Source: Bacteroidota bacterium
Lineage (GTDB): Bacteria > Bacteroidota > Bacteroidia > CAILMK01
Direction: 5' to 3'
Assembly: GCA_026391915.1 (NCBI GenBank)
Contig: JAPLCZ010000230.1
Coordinates: 1-37,549 of the forward strand
DNA length: 37,549 bases
Position numbers and translations under genes: made by a program. The notes below the pieces were generated by a model. That model saw only the letters and a list, made by a program, of their open reading frames with translations, did no database searches and was not told the origin of the DNA. Shown here one piece after another: positions 17,482 to 26,300 of this stretch. Every line of letters starts with the position of its first letter. Position 1 is the stretch's first letter.

Positions 17482-17489
17482 TACCTTTG
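17482..17489 (+). promoter_or_regulatory. -7 promoter element of the LamG/T9SS gene
   Basis: TACCTTTG matches TAnnTTTG exactly, 15-24 nt before the possible ATG starts. The track start (TTG 17487) is its last three bases. Confidence 0.7.
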
Positions 17490-17513
17490 TACAATAATCT
17501 TAAAATGGTTTCT

Positions 17514-19130
17514 ATGAAAAAGACATTATTGGCTGCTATAATAGCAGTTTTATTTTTTGCCCAACTACAAGCACAGGTAGTTACTAAGGGCTTAAAAGCT
17601 TACCATAGTTTTAATGGTAACACCAAGGATGCATCAGGTAATAGTAATGATGCTACTAATCAAGGGGCATTTTTAACTACTAATAAGGATGGGGACAGTA
17701 ATCAGGCGTATGGTTTCAAAACCGCCAACGCTAATTATATGGATTTGGCTGAGGCTTATGATTACCAATACAGAACCATCACGCTTATGTTTTATGTGGA
17801 GAGCATGAATACTACTACCCGTGGTTATATTTATTGCAGTGATAACCCCAATATGCAATATGGTAATGTGGATATTTCTGTGCTTAAGGTGGGCAGCACA
17901 CCCAAAGTTTGGTTTTTGGTGAGTGATGGATATCCGGGGGTTAATGGCTCAACTATTTCGGAAAGCATCAGCCTGAAAACATGGTACACGGCTACTATTA
18001 TTAATGATGGCGACTCTGCCACTTTTTACCTTAACTGTAAAAAAATAGGAAGGGTGAAGAATAATAAACTCACCTCTAAAGCTGGGAATAATAACGCAAT
18101 ACTTGGTGCAGCCCGCCAGGCCAGCAACCAATTTTTTGATGGAAAGATTGATGAGGTGCGGGTGTATGACAGGGCGCTTAGCCTTGGAGAATTGGATTCT
18201 TTATGCCTTTACTATAACAATAAAAAACCTGCTTCTACTTATTCAACTTCAGGTAGGGTATTTTTGGGCAACTCCAAAACTCCCGCAGACTATGGCTCAG
18301 TATATCTAATAAAATATAACCCCGCTGATAGCACCTTAGCGGCTGTGGATACTACTTCTTTTGTACCCAAGGATAGTGGGGAGTATGTTTTTAAAAATGT
18401 GGCTGCAGGTAAGTATTTGATAAAGGCTTTCCTTAGCACCACCTCCGGCTATCATGATTATTTTTTACCTACTTATCATGACTCCAGTTTGCAATGGAGT
18501 GGGGCGAAAGATGTGGTGGTTTCAACCTCAAATACTGCTGGGGTTGTTATCCATTTGGTGCAGGGAAGCAATGGCACAGGTTCCGGATTTATTGGTGGCA
18601 AAGTAACCCAAGGTGCTAATAAAAAAGCAGGCGACCCGCTTGATAATATTGAGATTGTTTTGTTGGATGCTAATAAGAAACCATTGCGCTATGCTACCAC
18701 AGATAGCAATGGTTATTTCAACTTTGACAAATTACCTTATGGTAGCTATAGCGTATTTGCAGAAGTAGTTGGTGTAACCCCCGCTTTTGGGTATTACACC
18801 CTCAACAGCGAGTATAAAACCATTGATGATATTGGGATAAAAATTAATAAGAAATCAACATCAACCTATACTTTAATTGGGGAACAAAATGATGTGTCTT
18901 CTAGTTTAAACATCTACCCAAACCCAACTCTAGGTTTGGTGGTAATTAGTGGTTTTGAAACCAACCATACAGCCCATTTAAAAGTGATGGGAATGGATGG
19001 AAGAATACTAATTAATCAACGGGATTTTAAAGATAATGGTGTTGATTTATCCTCCCTGCCAAAAGGAATTTATGTGGTTGAAGTTATACAAGGTAACAAG
19101 ATTCAAAGAAGTAAATTGATGCTTCAATAA
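17514..19130 (+). CDS. secreted LamG-domain protein with T9SS type A sorting domain
   Basis: I choose ATG 17514 (MKKTLLAAIIAVLFFAQLQA), which gives a perfect signal peptide. ATG 17505 is the alternative, and TTG 17487 of the track lies in the promoter. After the signal peptide (~1-21) comes a LamG/concanavalin-like jelly roll (~25-225: LKAYHSFNGNTKDASGNSND and FFDGKIDEVRVYDRALS), a fold that often binds carbohydrate. Two carboxypeptidase-regulatory or Cna-B-like beta domains follow (~240-345 and ~360-450, with SGEYVFKNVAAGKYLIKA and TDSNGYFNFDKLPYGSY). The C-terminal ~80 residues are a type A sorting domain (LNIYPNPTLG, DLSSLPKGIYVVEV). The product should be exported by the T9SS and anchored at the surface; the ligand is unknown. 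Confidence 0.88.
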   Translation: MKKTLLAAIIAVLFFAQLQAQVVTKGLKAYHSFNGNTKDASGNSNDATNQGAFLTTNKDGDSNQAYGFKTANANYMDLAEAYDYQYRTITLMFYVESMNTTTRGYIYCSDNPNMQYGNVDISVLKVGSTPKVWFLVSDGYPGVNGSTISESISLKTWYTATIINDGDSATFYLNCKKIGRVKNNKLTSKAGNNNAILGAARQASNQFFDGKIDEVRVYDRALSLGELDSLCLYYNNKKPASTYSTSGRVFLGNSKTPADYGSVYLIKYNPADSTLAAVDTTSFVPKDSGEYVFKNVAAGKYLIKAFLSTTSGYHDYFLPTYHDSSLQWSGAKDVVVSTSNTAGVVIHLVQGSNGTGSGFIGGKVTQGANKKAGDPLDNIEIVLLDANKKPLRYATTDSNGYFNFDKLPYGSYSVFAEVVGVTPAFGYYTLNSEYKTIDDIGIKINKKSTSTYTLIGEQNDVSSSLNIYPNPTLGLVVISGFETNHTAHLKVMGMDGRILINQRDFKDNGVDLSSLPKGIYVVEVIQGNKIQRSKLMLQ

Positions 19131-19152
19131 GTCATCATTCATAAAATAAAAA

Positions 19153-19188
19153 AGCCCGTCTGAAGTTTTTTTCAGGCGGGCTTTTTTT
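19153..19188 (+). terminator. bidirectional intrinsic terminator
   Basis: Stem AGCCCGTCTGAA / TTCAGGCGGGCT (one wobble) with a GTTTTT loop, flanked by A7 on the left and T7 on the right. It lies between the convergent LamG and CWC genes and can serve both. Confidence 0.85.
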
Positions 19189-19202
19189 ATGGGTAAAAGG
19201 GA

Positions 19203-19412
19203 TTACTCTTTATCTGCAATAGGTTTGCTTTTCTCTTTCAATTCCAAAAGACATTCTCTGCAAATGCAATCTTCAAACTGGGCATCTATATACTCTTTTT
19301 CCGCCTCCGAAAAGTTAATTCCGTAGCATTGGCATTCTGCAATATTGCCCACTTTGCACTCAAAGGGTTTTTGGCAGCGGGGGCAGGTTTTTTCTTCGTG
19401 TTTGGGGTGCAT
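19203..19412 (-). CDS. small cysteine-rich CWC-type protein
   Basis: The 69-residue product has eight Cys residues in the pattern CPRC, FEC, ECQC, CICREC. This matches the cysteine-rich CWC family (CPRC-KPFECK-GNI-ECQC), thought to be a metal-binding, probably zinc, module. It has no signal peptide and should be cytoplasmic. It is the last gene in the direction of the B12 uptake operon, 56 bp after the BtuG-like gene, and is separated from it by a large palindrome. A link to cobalamin or cobalt handling is suggested by position only. The ATG at 19412 is followed by an ordinary reading frame, and the terminator at 19153 ends the unit. Confidence 0.75.
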   Translation of the reverse strand: MHPKHEEKTCPRCQKPFECKVGNIAECQCYGINFSEAEKEYIDAQFEDCICRECLLELKEKSKPIADKE

Positions 19413-19423
19413 GGGTTTAAAGA

Positions 19424-19458
19424 AACCTTTCCAAAAGTTTAAAACTTTTGGAAAGGTT
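19424..19458. repeat. 35-nt near-perfect palindrome between the BtuG-like and CWC genes
   Basis: The arms AACCTTTCCAAAAGTTT and AAACTTTTGGAAAGGTT are 17-bp exact reverse complements around a single A. The left end is 11 nt from the CWC start codon. As RNA it would form a long hairpin that could attenuate, stabilise or process the operon transcript. On the minus strand the T-run after it is weak (GGTTTCTTT), so it is not a clear terminator. Similar GGAAAGG palindromes may be dispersed elsewhere in the genome. Confidence 0.8.
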
Positions 19459-19468
19459 AAGGGTTTAT

Positions 19469-20518
19469 TTACTCACCAAAATAAAAACCACTAGGGTTCA
19501 CTCCTGCTTTAAAGGAATCTATGGCAACCCCATTATTATTGTAATGGAAAACATATCCTGCTTGTGTAAAATCAATGGCATCGCCAAGGTAATAATCACC
19601 ATTAGAGGGGTCAATGCCTAAGCCATAAAGTGAGAATGAATTTTTGCTAATAAATGGCCCCACAACAGCACCGCTATAGCTAATGCTTCTTTTGTAAATA
19701 CCACCTTTGCTTAGGAAATACAATTCATAACCAGCTTTATTAATGCTAAGTTTTGAGGGAGAGTGCCCCATATCCGGGAAGCTGTAAGTAGCCTCAATAG
19801 CGCGGGTAGTAGGATTAATTTTTAGCAATGTTGCGGCTTTGGTTTTTGCATAAAAATCACATAGCACCCAAAGTTTATTGTCTTTGTCTTTAACTATCCA
19901 TTGCGGCTCATCATCCACCAAAAGGGAGGAGTCCTTTATGGTTTGGGTAGTGGCATCAATCACCATTATTTTGCAATTGCCTTTGATGATTCTGCAAACA
20001 AAAACTTCATTGCCTACTACTGCCATTTGCTCTGACCAGCCATTGGTGGTAATTGTTTTTGCTACCTTTTTGGTGGTTTTATCTACCACAGAAATCTTCC
20101 CTGAAAATAAATCGGATACATAGATATTATTGCCGCTTGCTACTGCATAGCGGGGGGAGCTAAGGCCTGTAATTGTGCCCGTAGATTTACCCGTGTTGCG
20201 GTTGATAATCTCAATTTTCTGAGAGTTATTTACCACCAGATAAAGGTCATCATCCACCCTACTGATGCTTTGCAAAACATCCCCAAGTGGGAAGCCATTA
20301 GTAGATTTAAATACATCTTTACTGAGTTGCTTTTTGGCAGGCAGGTACCAGTCAAATCCGGCAGTGCCTTTTCCAAATCCACCTTCATTAATAATCAATA
20401 CCCCTTTGGTGAGGTCGTCACCAGGAGTGGTGGTTACTACTGGAGTTTTTTCTTTTGTGCAGGCAAAAAATGTTGCCAATGCAAGGAGTGTAATAAGTTG
20501 TTTTTTTATTGTTGTCAT
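19469..20518 (-). CDS. btuG: BtuG-like beta-propeller surface lipoprotein (vitamin B12 capture)
   Basis: The 349-residue protein has a lipoprotein signal peptide with Cys20 (LATFFAC). The cysteine is followed by TKEK, a charged start of the kind linked to surface export of Bacteroidota lipoproteins. The rest is a YncE/DUF5074-type beta-propeller with recurring blade strands (DDLYLVVNNSQKIEIIN, GNNIYVSDLFSGKISVVD, GNEVFVCRI, KLWVLCD). In Bacteroides, BtuG is a propeller lipoprotein that caps the BtuB receptor and binds B12 tightly. Here the gene starts 1 nt after the receptor's stop (TAAAATG), so the two are translationally coupled under the same riboswitch. That context makes the BtuG assignment likely. 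Sequence homology to a characterised BtuG was not tested. Confidence 0.78.
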   Translation of the reverse strand: MTTIKKQLITLLALATFFACTKEKTPVVTTTPGDDLTKGVLIINEGGFGKGTAGFDWYLPAKKQLSKDVFKSTNGFPLGDVLQSISRVDDDLYLVVNNSQKIEIINRNTGKSTGTITGLSSPRYAVASGNNIYVSDLFSGKISVVDKTTKKVAKTITTNGWSEQMAVVGNEVFVCRIIKGNCKIMVIDATTQTIKDSSLLVDDEPQWIVKDKDNKLWVLCDFYAKTKAATLLKINPTTRAIEATYSFPDMGHSPSKLSINKAGYELYFLSKGGIYKRSISYSGAVVGPFISKNSFSLYGLGIDPSNGDYYLGDAIDFTQAGYVFHYNNNGVAIDSFKAGVNPSGFYFGE

Positions 20519-20519
20519 T

Positions 20520-22511
20520 TTATTTATTGATGTTTATTTGTGTTGAAATTTCTATATACCTGCCCGGCATAGGGTACCATGCCACCGCCTGATAATTGGT
20601 GTTAAAAAGGTTATTGATTTTCAGCCTTAGGCTGATGGAATTTTTATAAATACTAAACCTATTTCCTGCTGAGATATTCACCAAACCATAAGCAGGGAGG
20701 AAGTCAGTGTTATCAGAAGTGATATATCTAAAACCCGTGTATTGATACTCCCCATACACATCAATGGTTTTATAATTAATCCTAATGTTGGCAGCCGTGA
20801 GGTGGTAAGGCACATACACCACTTGTTTGTTTTTGGAGTCATCAAGTGCATTAATGCCTTCCAGGTTTGTGCTTTGGGTGTAGGAGTATTTTAGTTTAGG
20901 GATGATACTCAAATCACCTAATAATATTTTTGCTTCGGTGTGAAACTCCAAGCCAACCACATTTACTTTTTTAAGATTATAGGCTTCATAAAAACCATTT
21001 TTACCGGGTAGCCAAATAATCTGGTTGGTGATGCGGTTATTAAATCCTGTTACATCAGCGGTAAAGCTGCCCACTTTAATTTTCTGCGTGAAATGCAACC
21101 CAATCTCTGCCTGCTTTGCGTATTCCGCTTGCAGGTTTGGGTTGCCCCCCGGCACCCAATATAAATCATTTATCCCTGGATAATTATAGTTAGTTCCATA
21201 AGATGCTTTCACAAAAAAATGATAATCTTTTAGCCAACCTGCCAGCACAGATGCATTGTAAATAATGGGCATCACGCGGGAGTTAATCACCTCTTCCCTT
21301 GCCACAACAGAGTAGCGGAAATTATCATTAATACTATGCGTCCCCGTACCGGAAATAGAATATCGCGTTTGGTTTGGAGTGCCTTTATAATGATTGGTAA
21401 CGGCATTATCATGCAGTATGTAGCCATTAAGATTGTAGTTAATCTTGGGCGTTAAATCACCCTCCAGTGCTGAAACATAATTATAGCGGTAGGCATTATT
21501 TACTTCAAACAAATTTGCCGTAAGATTGATGTATTTCAGGCGTTCATTCCCAAAATAAAACTTATTGCTCAGCACGGATTTCTTGAATTTATGTTCATGA
21601 TTCAGGAAGAACCGCAATGAACTATCCTTCCTTGATTCTATACTATTAGAAATAATTGGTGGAGTAATATCCCTTGGCGCTACATGATACCAAGTAGTAA
21701 GAGTAAGCACATCCTTTTCACTGATTTGGCAACCGAATTTCTGCAAAATACCATATTGTGTAAAGGCGGCTCTTGTCTCTTTTTCTACTGGTGAACCAGA
21801 CTTGGCGGTATTGATAAATGAGTAATCGTTCTTGGCTTTTTCATAATAAAGGTTGGTGCTACCCCAGAATTTTTGATTGCCAAAGTTCAGCGTCAATCCA
21901 CTTTTATAAGTGCCAAAACTCCCAATGCTTTGGCGGAAGATTAGTACCTCATCCGCAGGCTTATTTTTAGTAATAAGGTTTACCCCAACCCCAAAAGAGC
22001 CCGTACTGTTTTTTAATGAAGCATTGCCGTAATCCACCTCAATAGCATCAACCATAGTGATGGGCACAAGGGTATAATCAAAAGTGCTATGTGTGCTGGA
22101 GGTAATAGGCACGCCATCCCAATACACCTTACTTTGGGAGGCATTAGTCCCCCTAAAAACAGGAGTGCTAAGCCCCACCCCAAAGCTTTTAAAGAAGATA
22201 GAATTAGATTGCATCAGCACATCGGCAAGCGTAGCAGTACGGTTGTAGGAGAGGGTTGCTGAATCAATAAAAGTAGTTTTTAAGCCCGTAAGTAACACTT
22301 GCTTTTCTCCATTTACCTCCACTTGCTTCACGGTAAAAGTATCCCCAATAGTCTGGGCATTTGCCCCAAAAGGCAATACCAAACCACTGCATACAAATGC
22401 ACAAAACAAGGCAATATAAATTGTTCTTTTCAAGTCAATAAAAAACTCGCAAAGCCCCAATAAAAAGAATGAAAAGAAAACAGTAGCCTGCATCTGTCCA
22501 TTGCCTTTCAT
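20520..22511 (-). CDS. btuB: TonB-dependent outer-membrane receptor, BtuB-like (cobalamin uptake)
   Basis: The protein has an N-terminal plug (LADVLMQSNSIFFKSFGVGL, VFRGTNASQSKVYWDGVPI) and a TonB-box-like segment just after the signal peptide (DTFTVKQVEV). A 22-strand-type barrel follows, ending in the typical LFNTNYQAVAWYPMPGRYIE. It has no CarboxypepD_reg/SusC-type extension. It imports a substrate across the outer membrane using TonB energy. The cobalamin riboswitch directly upstream and the coupled BtuG-like gene downstream identify B12 as the substrate. The start is uncertain: ATG 22511 gives two hydrophobic stretches before the cleavage site, whereas TTG 22433 would give an ideal signal peptide (KRTIYIALFCAFVCSG, cut after GANAQ), so I favour TTG biologically. 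Confidence 0.92.
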   Translation of the reverse strand: MKGNGQMQATVFFSFFLLGLCEFFIDLKRTIYIALFCAFVCSGLVLPFGANAQTIGDTFTVKQVEVNGEKQVLLTGLKTTFIDSATLSYNRTATLADVLMQSNSIFFKSFGVGLSTPVFRGTNASQSKVYWDGVPITSSTHSTFDYTLVPITMVDAIEVDYGNASLKNSTGSFGVGVNLITKNKPADEVLIFRQSIGSFGTYKSGLTLNFGNQKFWGSTNLYYEKAKNDYSFINTAKSGSPVEKETRAAFTQYGILQKFGCQISEKDVLTLTTWYHVAPRDITPPIISNSIESRKDSSLRFFLNHEHKFKKSVLSNKFYFGNERLKYINLTANLFEVNNAYRYNYVSALEGDLTPKINYNLNGYILHDNAVTNHYKGTPNQTRYSISGTGTHSINDNFRYSVVAREEVINSRVMPIIYNASVLAGWLKDYHFFVKASYGTNYNYPGINDLYWVPGGNPNLQAEYAKQAEIGLHFTQKIKVGSFTADVTGFNNRITNQIIWLPGKNGFYEAYNLKKVNVVGLEFHTEAKILLGDLSIIPKLKYSYTQSTNLEGINALDDSKNKQVVYVPYHLTAANIRINYKTIDVYGEYQYTGFRYITSDNTDFLPAYGLVNISAGNRFSIYKNSISLRLKINNLFNTNYQAVAWYPMPGRYIEISTQININK

Positions 22512-22540
22512 CCCGAAAGCTTTGAATTAAATTAATTGCT

Positions 22541-22702
22541 ATGGCAGGTCTTCTGACTTATCCTTCTTTTGCGCCTTCCCATCCAAAAAACTGAACAGTG
22601 GCTATTGAGGCAAAAGATTTATACAGGACTTACAGCTGCGGGGACAGTTCCGGTATCTCACCGGATTCCCTTTTATCCCGAATGCAAATTCGGAAACCAT
22701 TG
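22541..22702 (-). promoter_or_regulatory. cobalamin (adenosylcobalamin) riboswitch
   Basis: Read on the minus strand, the region carries the conserved blocks in order: GCCCTTGCAATGG, GGGAATCCGGTG, ACTGTCCCCGCAGCTGTAA and the B12 box AGTCAGAAGACCTGCC. It begins just after a -7 promoter element and ends 29 nt before ATG 22511. Binding of B12 should reduce expression of the receptor operon. I see no strong terminator in the 22434-22540 platform, so control at translation initiation is more likely than attenuation. Confidence 0.95.
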
Positions 22703-22708
22703 CAAGGG

Positions 22709-22716
22709 CAAAACTA
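22709..22716 (-). promoter_or_regulatory. -7 promoter element of the B12 uptake operon
   Basis: TAGTTTTG on the minus strand matches TAnnTTTG, and the riboswitch starts about 6 nt after it. The nearest -33-like TTG is at 22741-22743, a spacing of 24, somewhat long. Confidence 0.6.
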
Positions 22717-22724
22717 CATCAGCC

Positions 22725-22745
22725 CATTGGATAAATTATCCAATG
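22725..22745 (-). other. perfect 10-bp hairpin between ndk and the B12 promoter
   Basis: CATTGGATAA, A, TTATCCAATG is an exact inverted repeat starting 35 nt after the ndk stop. It has no T-tract and low GC content, so it is a weak terminator at best. It overlaps the region where a -33 element of the B12 promoter would lie, so it could also be a protein-binding site. Confidence 0.45.
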
Positions 22746-22779
22746 CGTAATTTGAAATAAAAAATTCCGAAAAATTATT

Positions 22780-23196
22780 TTAGCAAACCTCCAACCCAGC
22801 AAAAAAGAAAGCCCCCTCAATAGCAGCATTCTCATCCGAGTCAGAGCCATGTATAGCATTGCTCTCAATAGATTTCCCAAAGTTCTTGCGAATAGTACCA
22901 GCATCTGCATTAGCAGGATTAGTAGCACCAATCAAAACTCTAAAGTCAGCCACAGCATTATCCTTCTCAAGGATGGCAGGCATCACAGGGCCAGAGCACA
23001 TATAGTTTACAAGGTCATTATAAAAAGGTCTTTCCTTATGCACCGCATAAAACTGCCCTGCTTCTACAGCACTAAGTTGCTTTAGTTTCAAAGCCTTTAC
23101 GCAGAAACCCGCTTTAGTAATCTGGTCAAGGATAGCACCTGCATGCCCGTCTTTCACAGCATCAGGTTTAATAATAGTAAGTGTAATATTCGTCAT
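22780..23196 (-). CDS. ndk: nucleoside diphosphate kinase
   Basis: The enzyme transfers the terminal phosphate between nucleoside tri- and diphosphates through a phosphohistidine. The 138-residue length is normal. Visible signatures are the start [10 protein letters not shown] (Lys10), [10 protein letters not shown] and the active-site block SNAIHGSDS with catalytic His116. The family usually has an aliphatic-valine in the V of NLVHGSDS; Ile here is conservative. It is a single-gene transcript with its own promoter 20 nt upstream. It ends at Cys138, before a small hairpin. Confidence 0.97.
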   Translation of the reverse strand: MTNITLTIIKPDAVKDGHAGAILDQITKAGFCVKALKLKQLSAVEAGQFYAVHKERPFYNDLVNYMCSGPVMPAILEKDNAVADFRVLIGATNPANADAGTIRKNFGKSIESNAIHGSDSDENAAIEGAFFFAGLEVC

Positions 23197-23216
23197 TTGT
23201 AGTTTAAAATTCAGGG

Positions 23217-23224
23217 CAAAGTTA
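23217..23224 (-). promoter_or_regulatory. -7 promoter element of ndk
   Basis: TAACTTTG on the minus strand matches TAnnTTTG and lies 20 nt before the ndk ATG. No -33 element is evident. Confidence 0.65.
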
Positions 23225-23263
23225 AGATAGGAAATTCAATTGATTTATCCCCACTTTTGTTAA

Positions 23264-23300
23264 AATAAGAAACCCCGCTTTGCAGGCGGGGTTTCTTATT
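23264..23300 (-). terminator. intrinsic terminator of the first tandem PKD gene
   Basis: A perfect 15-bp stem (AATAAGAAACCCCGC / GCGGGGTTTCTTATT) with a 7-nt loop lies 17 nt after the stop at 23318. The A/T-rich stem base and flanks give U-tracts on both strands. Confidence 0.85.
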
Positions 23301-23317
23301 TTTTATTTCAATAAATA

Positions 23318-26300
23318 CTATCTAAGCAGATGTATTAATCCCTTTTTAAAATAATGTTTACGGTCAAAAGCATGAGCTTCCACAACATAAACATATACAT
23401 CTGCAGGGCAAGGGTTGCCATTATCTATAAAAGTTCCATTCCAACCTTTATGCTTATCATGAGTTTCAAAAACTCTTGTACCCCAGCGGTCATAAATAGT
23501 AAAGGTATATTGTAAATCCTTTATTTTAGAAGAATTGAAAATAGAAAGAGCCGAGATATTGAACTCATCATTTAATCCTGGGGTAACTCCTGTGAGTTTA
23601 GATCCTACTAACCATGTGGGTGTAAACGCCGTTGGCACAAAAACTCTAGATGGTAAATAGCAACAAGTAGAATTAGAAATACTAGTATCAGTAAAGCCAG
23701 GGAAATTATCAATAGCAACCACACGGAAACAAGTAGCGGAGTCCATATCACTATGCGAAAGAGTATCAGTAGCCGTAGTGTCAGAAGCAATATTTCTTGA
23801 TACAACAGGAGTCCATGTGCCACTTACATCTTTATACTGTAAAATATAATTGCTAAATGGTTGTGGGAAATCTTTGTACTCATTCCATGTCAAATCAAAC
23901 ATATCATTATTAATAGCACAAGTAAGCATAATAGAAGTACCTAAGTTTGATTCATTAACAATACGTGGATTGCCAGTACCTGCACGGGTTATGTTACCAC
24001 AAGAGTCTTCTACAGCTACGCGATACCTATAATAGCCCGTCAATACATCAACCTTTTTATCAATATAAGAAGTTACTGTTGGGCCAACAATGTCAAAATC
24101 AGTTACCCAGCCATTGGTCTTATCCCATTTATCAATATGGTAAGCCTTAATATTAGGTTGAGAGCCCGACACCCATTTGGTAAGTGTATACTCATTATTT
24201 ACAACTGTAGTGTAGGATAATTCTATAGGTTTTAATTGATAAGTATATGCGGGTCTTGATACTACTTTATTACTAAATGAATTATAAGCAGTATCTGTTT
24301 GATGAATTGCTTTAACATAGTAGCGATAATTTTTATCACATAAGCCAGAGGCATCTAAATAGGTAGAATCTGTTGCTTTTAAAGTCGCAAGGAGGCTATA
24401 TTTTAAATCATTAGTATCATTTCTGTAAAGTTCATAACCCTTGGGGCCAAGACCACCAATGGAATCCCATCCATGATATGTACTCCAGGCAAGTTGAACT
24501 GCAGGAGTGGTTCCCGCAACACTTGGGGTAGCTGTTAAATAAATTGTTTGGTGGGTGTATGCTGTATCAGAAAATAGCCCGCATTGGTCAGCAATGCTTA
24601 ATGAATATCCATAAGATTGAGCATTCACATCAATACCGCTTGATGGATCACTATAGTTATCTGTATTAATCGTAGTGATGGTGGAGATATTGGTAATTGG
24701 AGAACCCATTCTATAAATATCATATTGTTTAAAAACCGGGTCAGTTGATTTATTCCAATAAATGTGAACATCTGCAGGAGTCCCCGGCATATGATTCCTA
24801 TCTACGGTTACGCATTTAATACTTGGTGCAATAGGTCTGGAAGGAGCAGTAATTGTTATAAGGCTATCCTTAGCAATGCTATCCTTACAACCAAAATTTG
24901 TTACAATTGCTAAAGAAACAGTATAAGTTCCTGCAACAGTATAATTATGTTGAACAACACTACCTGTATTATCAGTTCCACCATCACCAAAATCCCATGA
25001 ATAAGAACCAATCACGCCATCCGGTGTTGTACTGCTGGAGGTAAAAGTATAAGGGTCATTAAAACATTTTAAATTCTTTGGGGTGTAATCAAAGTCTGCC
25101 TTTGGGAGACCATGCACGGTTATATAATTCATATGAGAAAAAGTATCAGCGCAATTAGCACTTTCAACTTTTGTTCTTACACTAAATGTTTTAGCAGCAC
25201 CCGTGGTGGTGAAGGTATGGGTAACGTCATCACCAGCATTTGTTACCGTGTCATAATTACCATCACCATCAAAATCCCAAGATACCTTAGTGTGGTATTT
25301 ACCCTTATCTTTAAAAGTAACAGTCAATGGGGTGCAACCTGAGGTTGGAGTAGTGGCATCAAAGGATGCTAATGGAGGTCTATATAGAGTTATAGAATCA
25401 GTGAAAAATGCATAGCAAGGATTTGCGGAATTATCACTAACAATAAGGATTGGATAATACTTAACACTTGGTTGACTATAATCAGCGTATTTATATTTAT
25501 GAGTTCTAGCAACAAAGTTGAAGGAGTCTAATGGAGAGCCATCCTTATAATCAAAAGTTATTTTCTTTATGTTAGAACTTAGGTTAGTAAAGGTCATAGT
25601 AGAGTCTCCGCAAGCAGAATGCGGCGTAAAAGAAAACTTAGCAACCGGACCCACTAATTGAATATAGGAAGTTTGTACATCTGTATCTTTACAACCATTG
25701 GCATCTTCTACTATTAATGCAATTGTATATCCTGAAGAGTTATTCACTTTATAATCATGGTAAACAATTGTATTTGCTGTTGTATCACCTTTGCCATCCC
25801 CATAATCCCATATATATTTTACCGCACCTTGTGAACTATCAAAGAAAGTAACCAGTTGAGGTGCACAAATCTTGAATCTATCATTACTATAAAAATGAGC
25901 CACGGGTCTTGTTATAGTAATGGTATCATTTATAGTAGAATTACAGTTTTTATTCCCTTGTTTCCCAACCGATAATTGGATTGCATATACACCTGGTTTT
26001 GAAAAACTGACTGTACAAGTATCATTTGTAGAGGCACTGAATGTTGCGTCAGATTTATTTGCAGAAACGCAAGCCCATGCAAAGGCCGTAGGGTTACCAG
26101 AACTAGAGCTTATAAGATTAATTGGGGTATTTATACACCCTGTTTTATTCGTAGTAAAAGCAGCTTGGGTACCAAGATAAATAAGTCCAGGTTTGTTTAC
26201 GGTTGTGGTGCAGGTTTGGGCGCCAAATGTATTAATAATCGTTAATGAAATATCATAACTACCAGATGTTGTAATTTGAATTTTAGATGGATTAGCTACA

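Noticed and set aside
22569-22760. 63-residue + strand ORF
   Set aside because: It reads through the antisense strand of the cobalamin riboswitch. The conserved RNA explains the sequence.
22719-22931. 70-residue minus strand ORF overlapping ndk
   Set aside because: It is an out-of-frame shadow of ndk; its Leu/Met repeats arise from the wrong frame.
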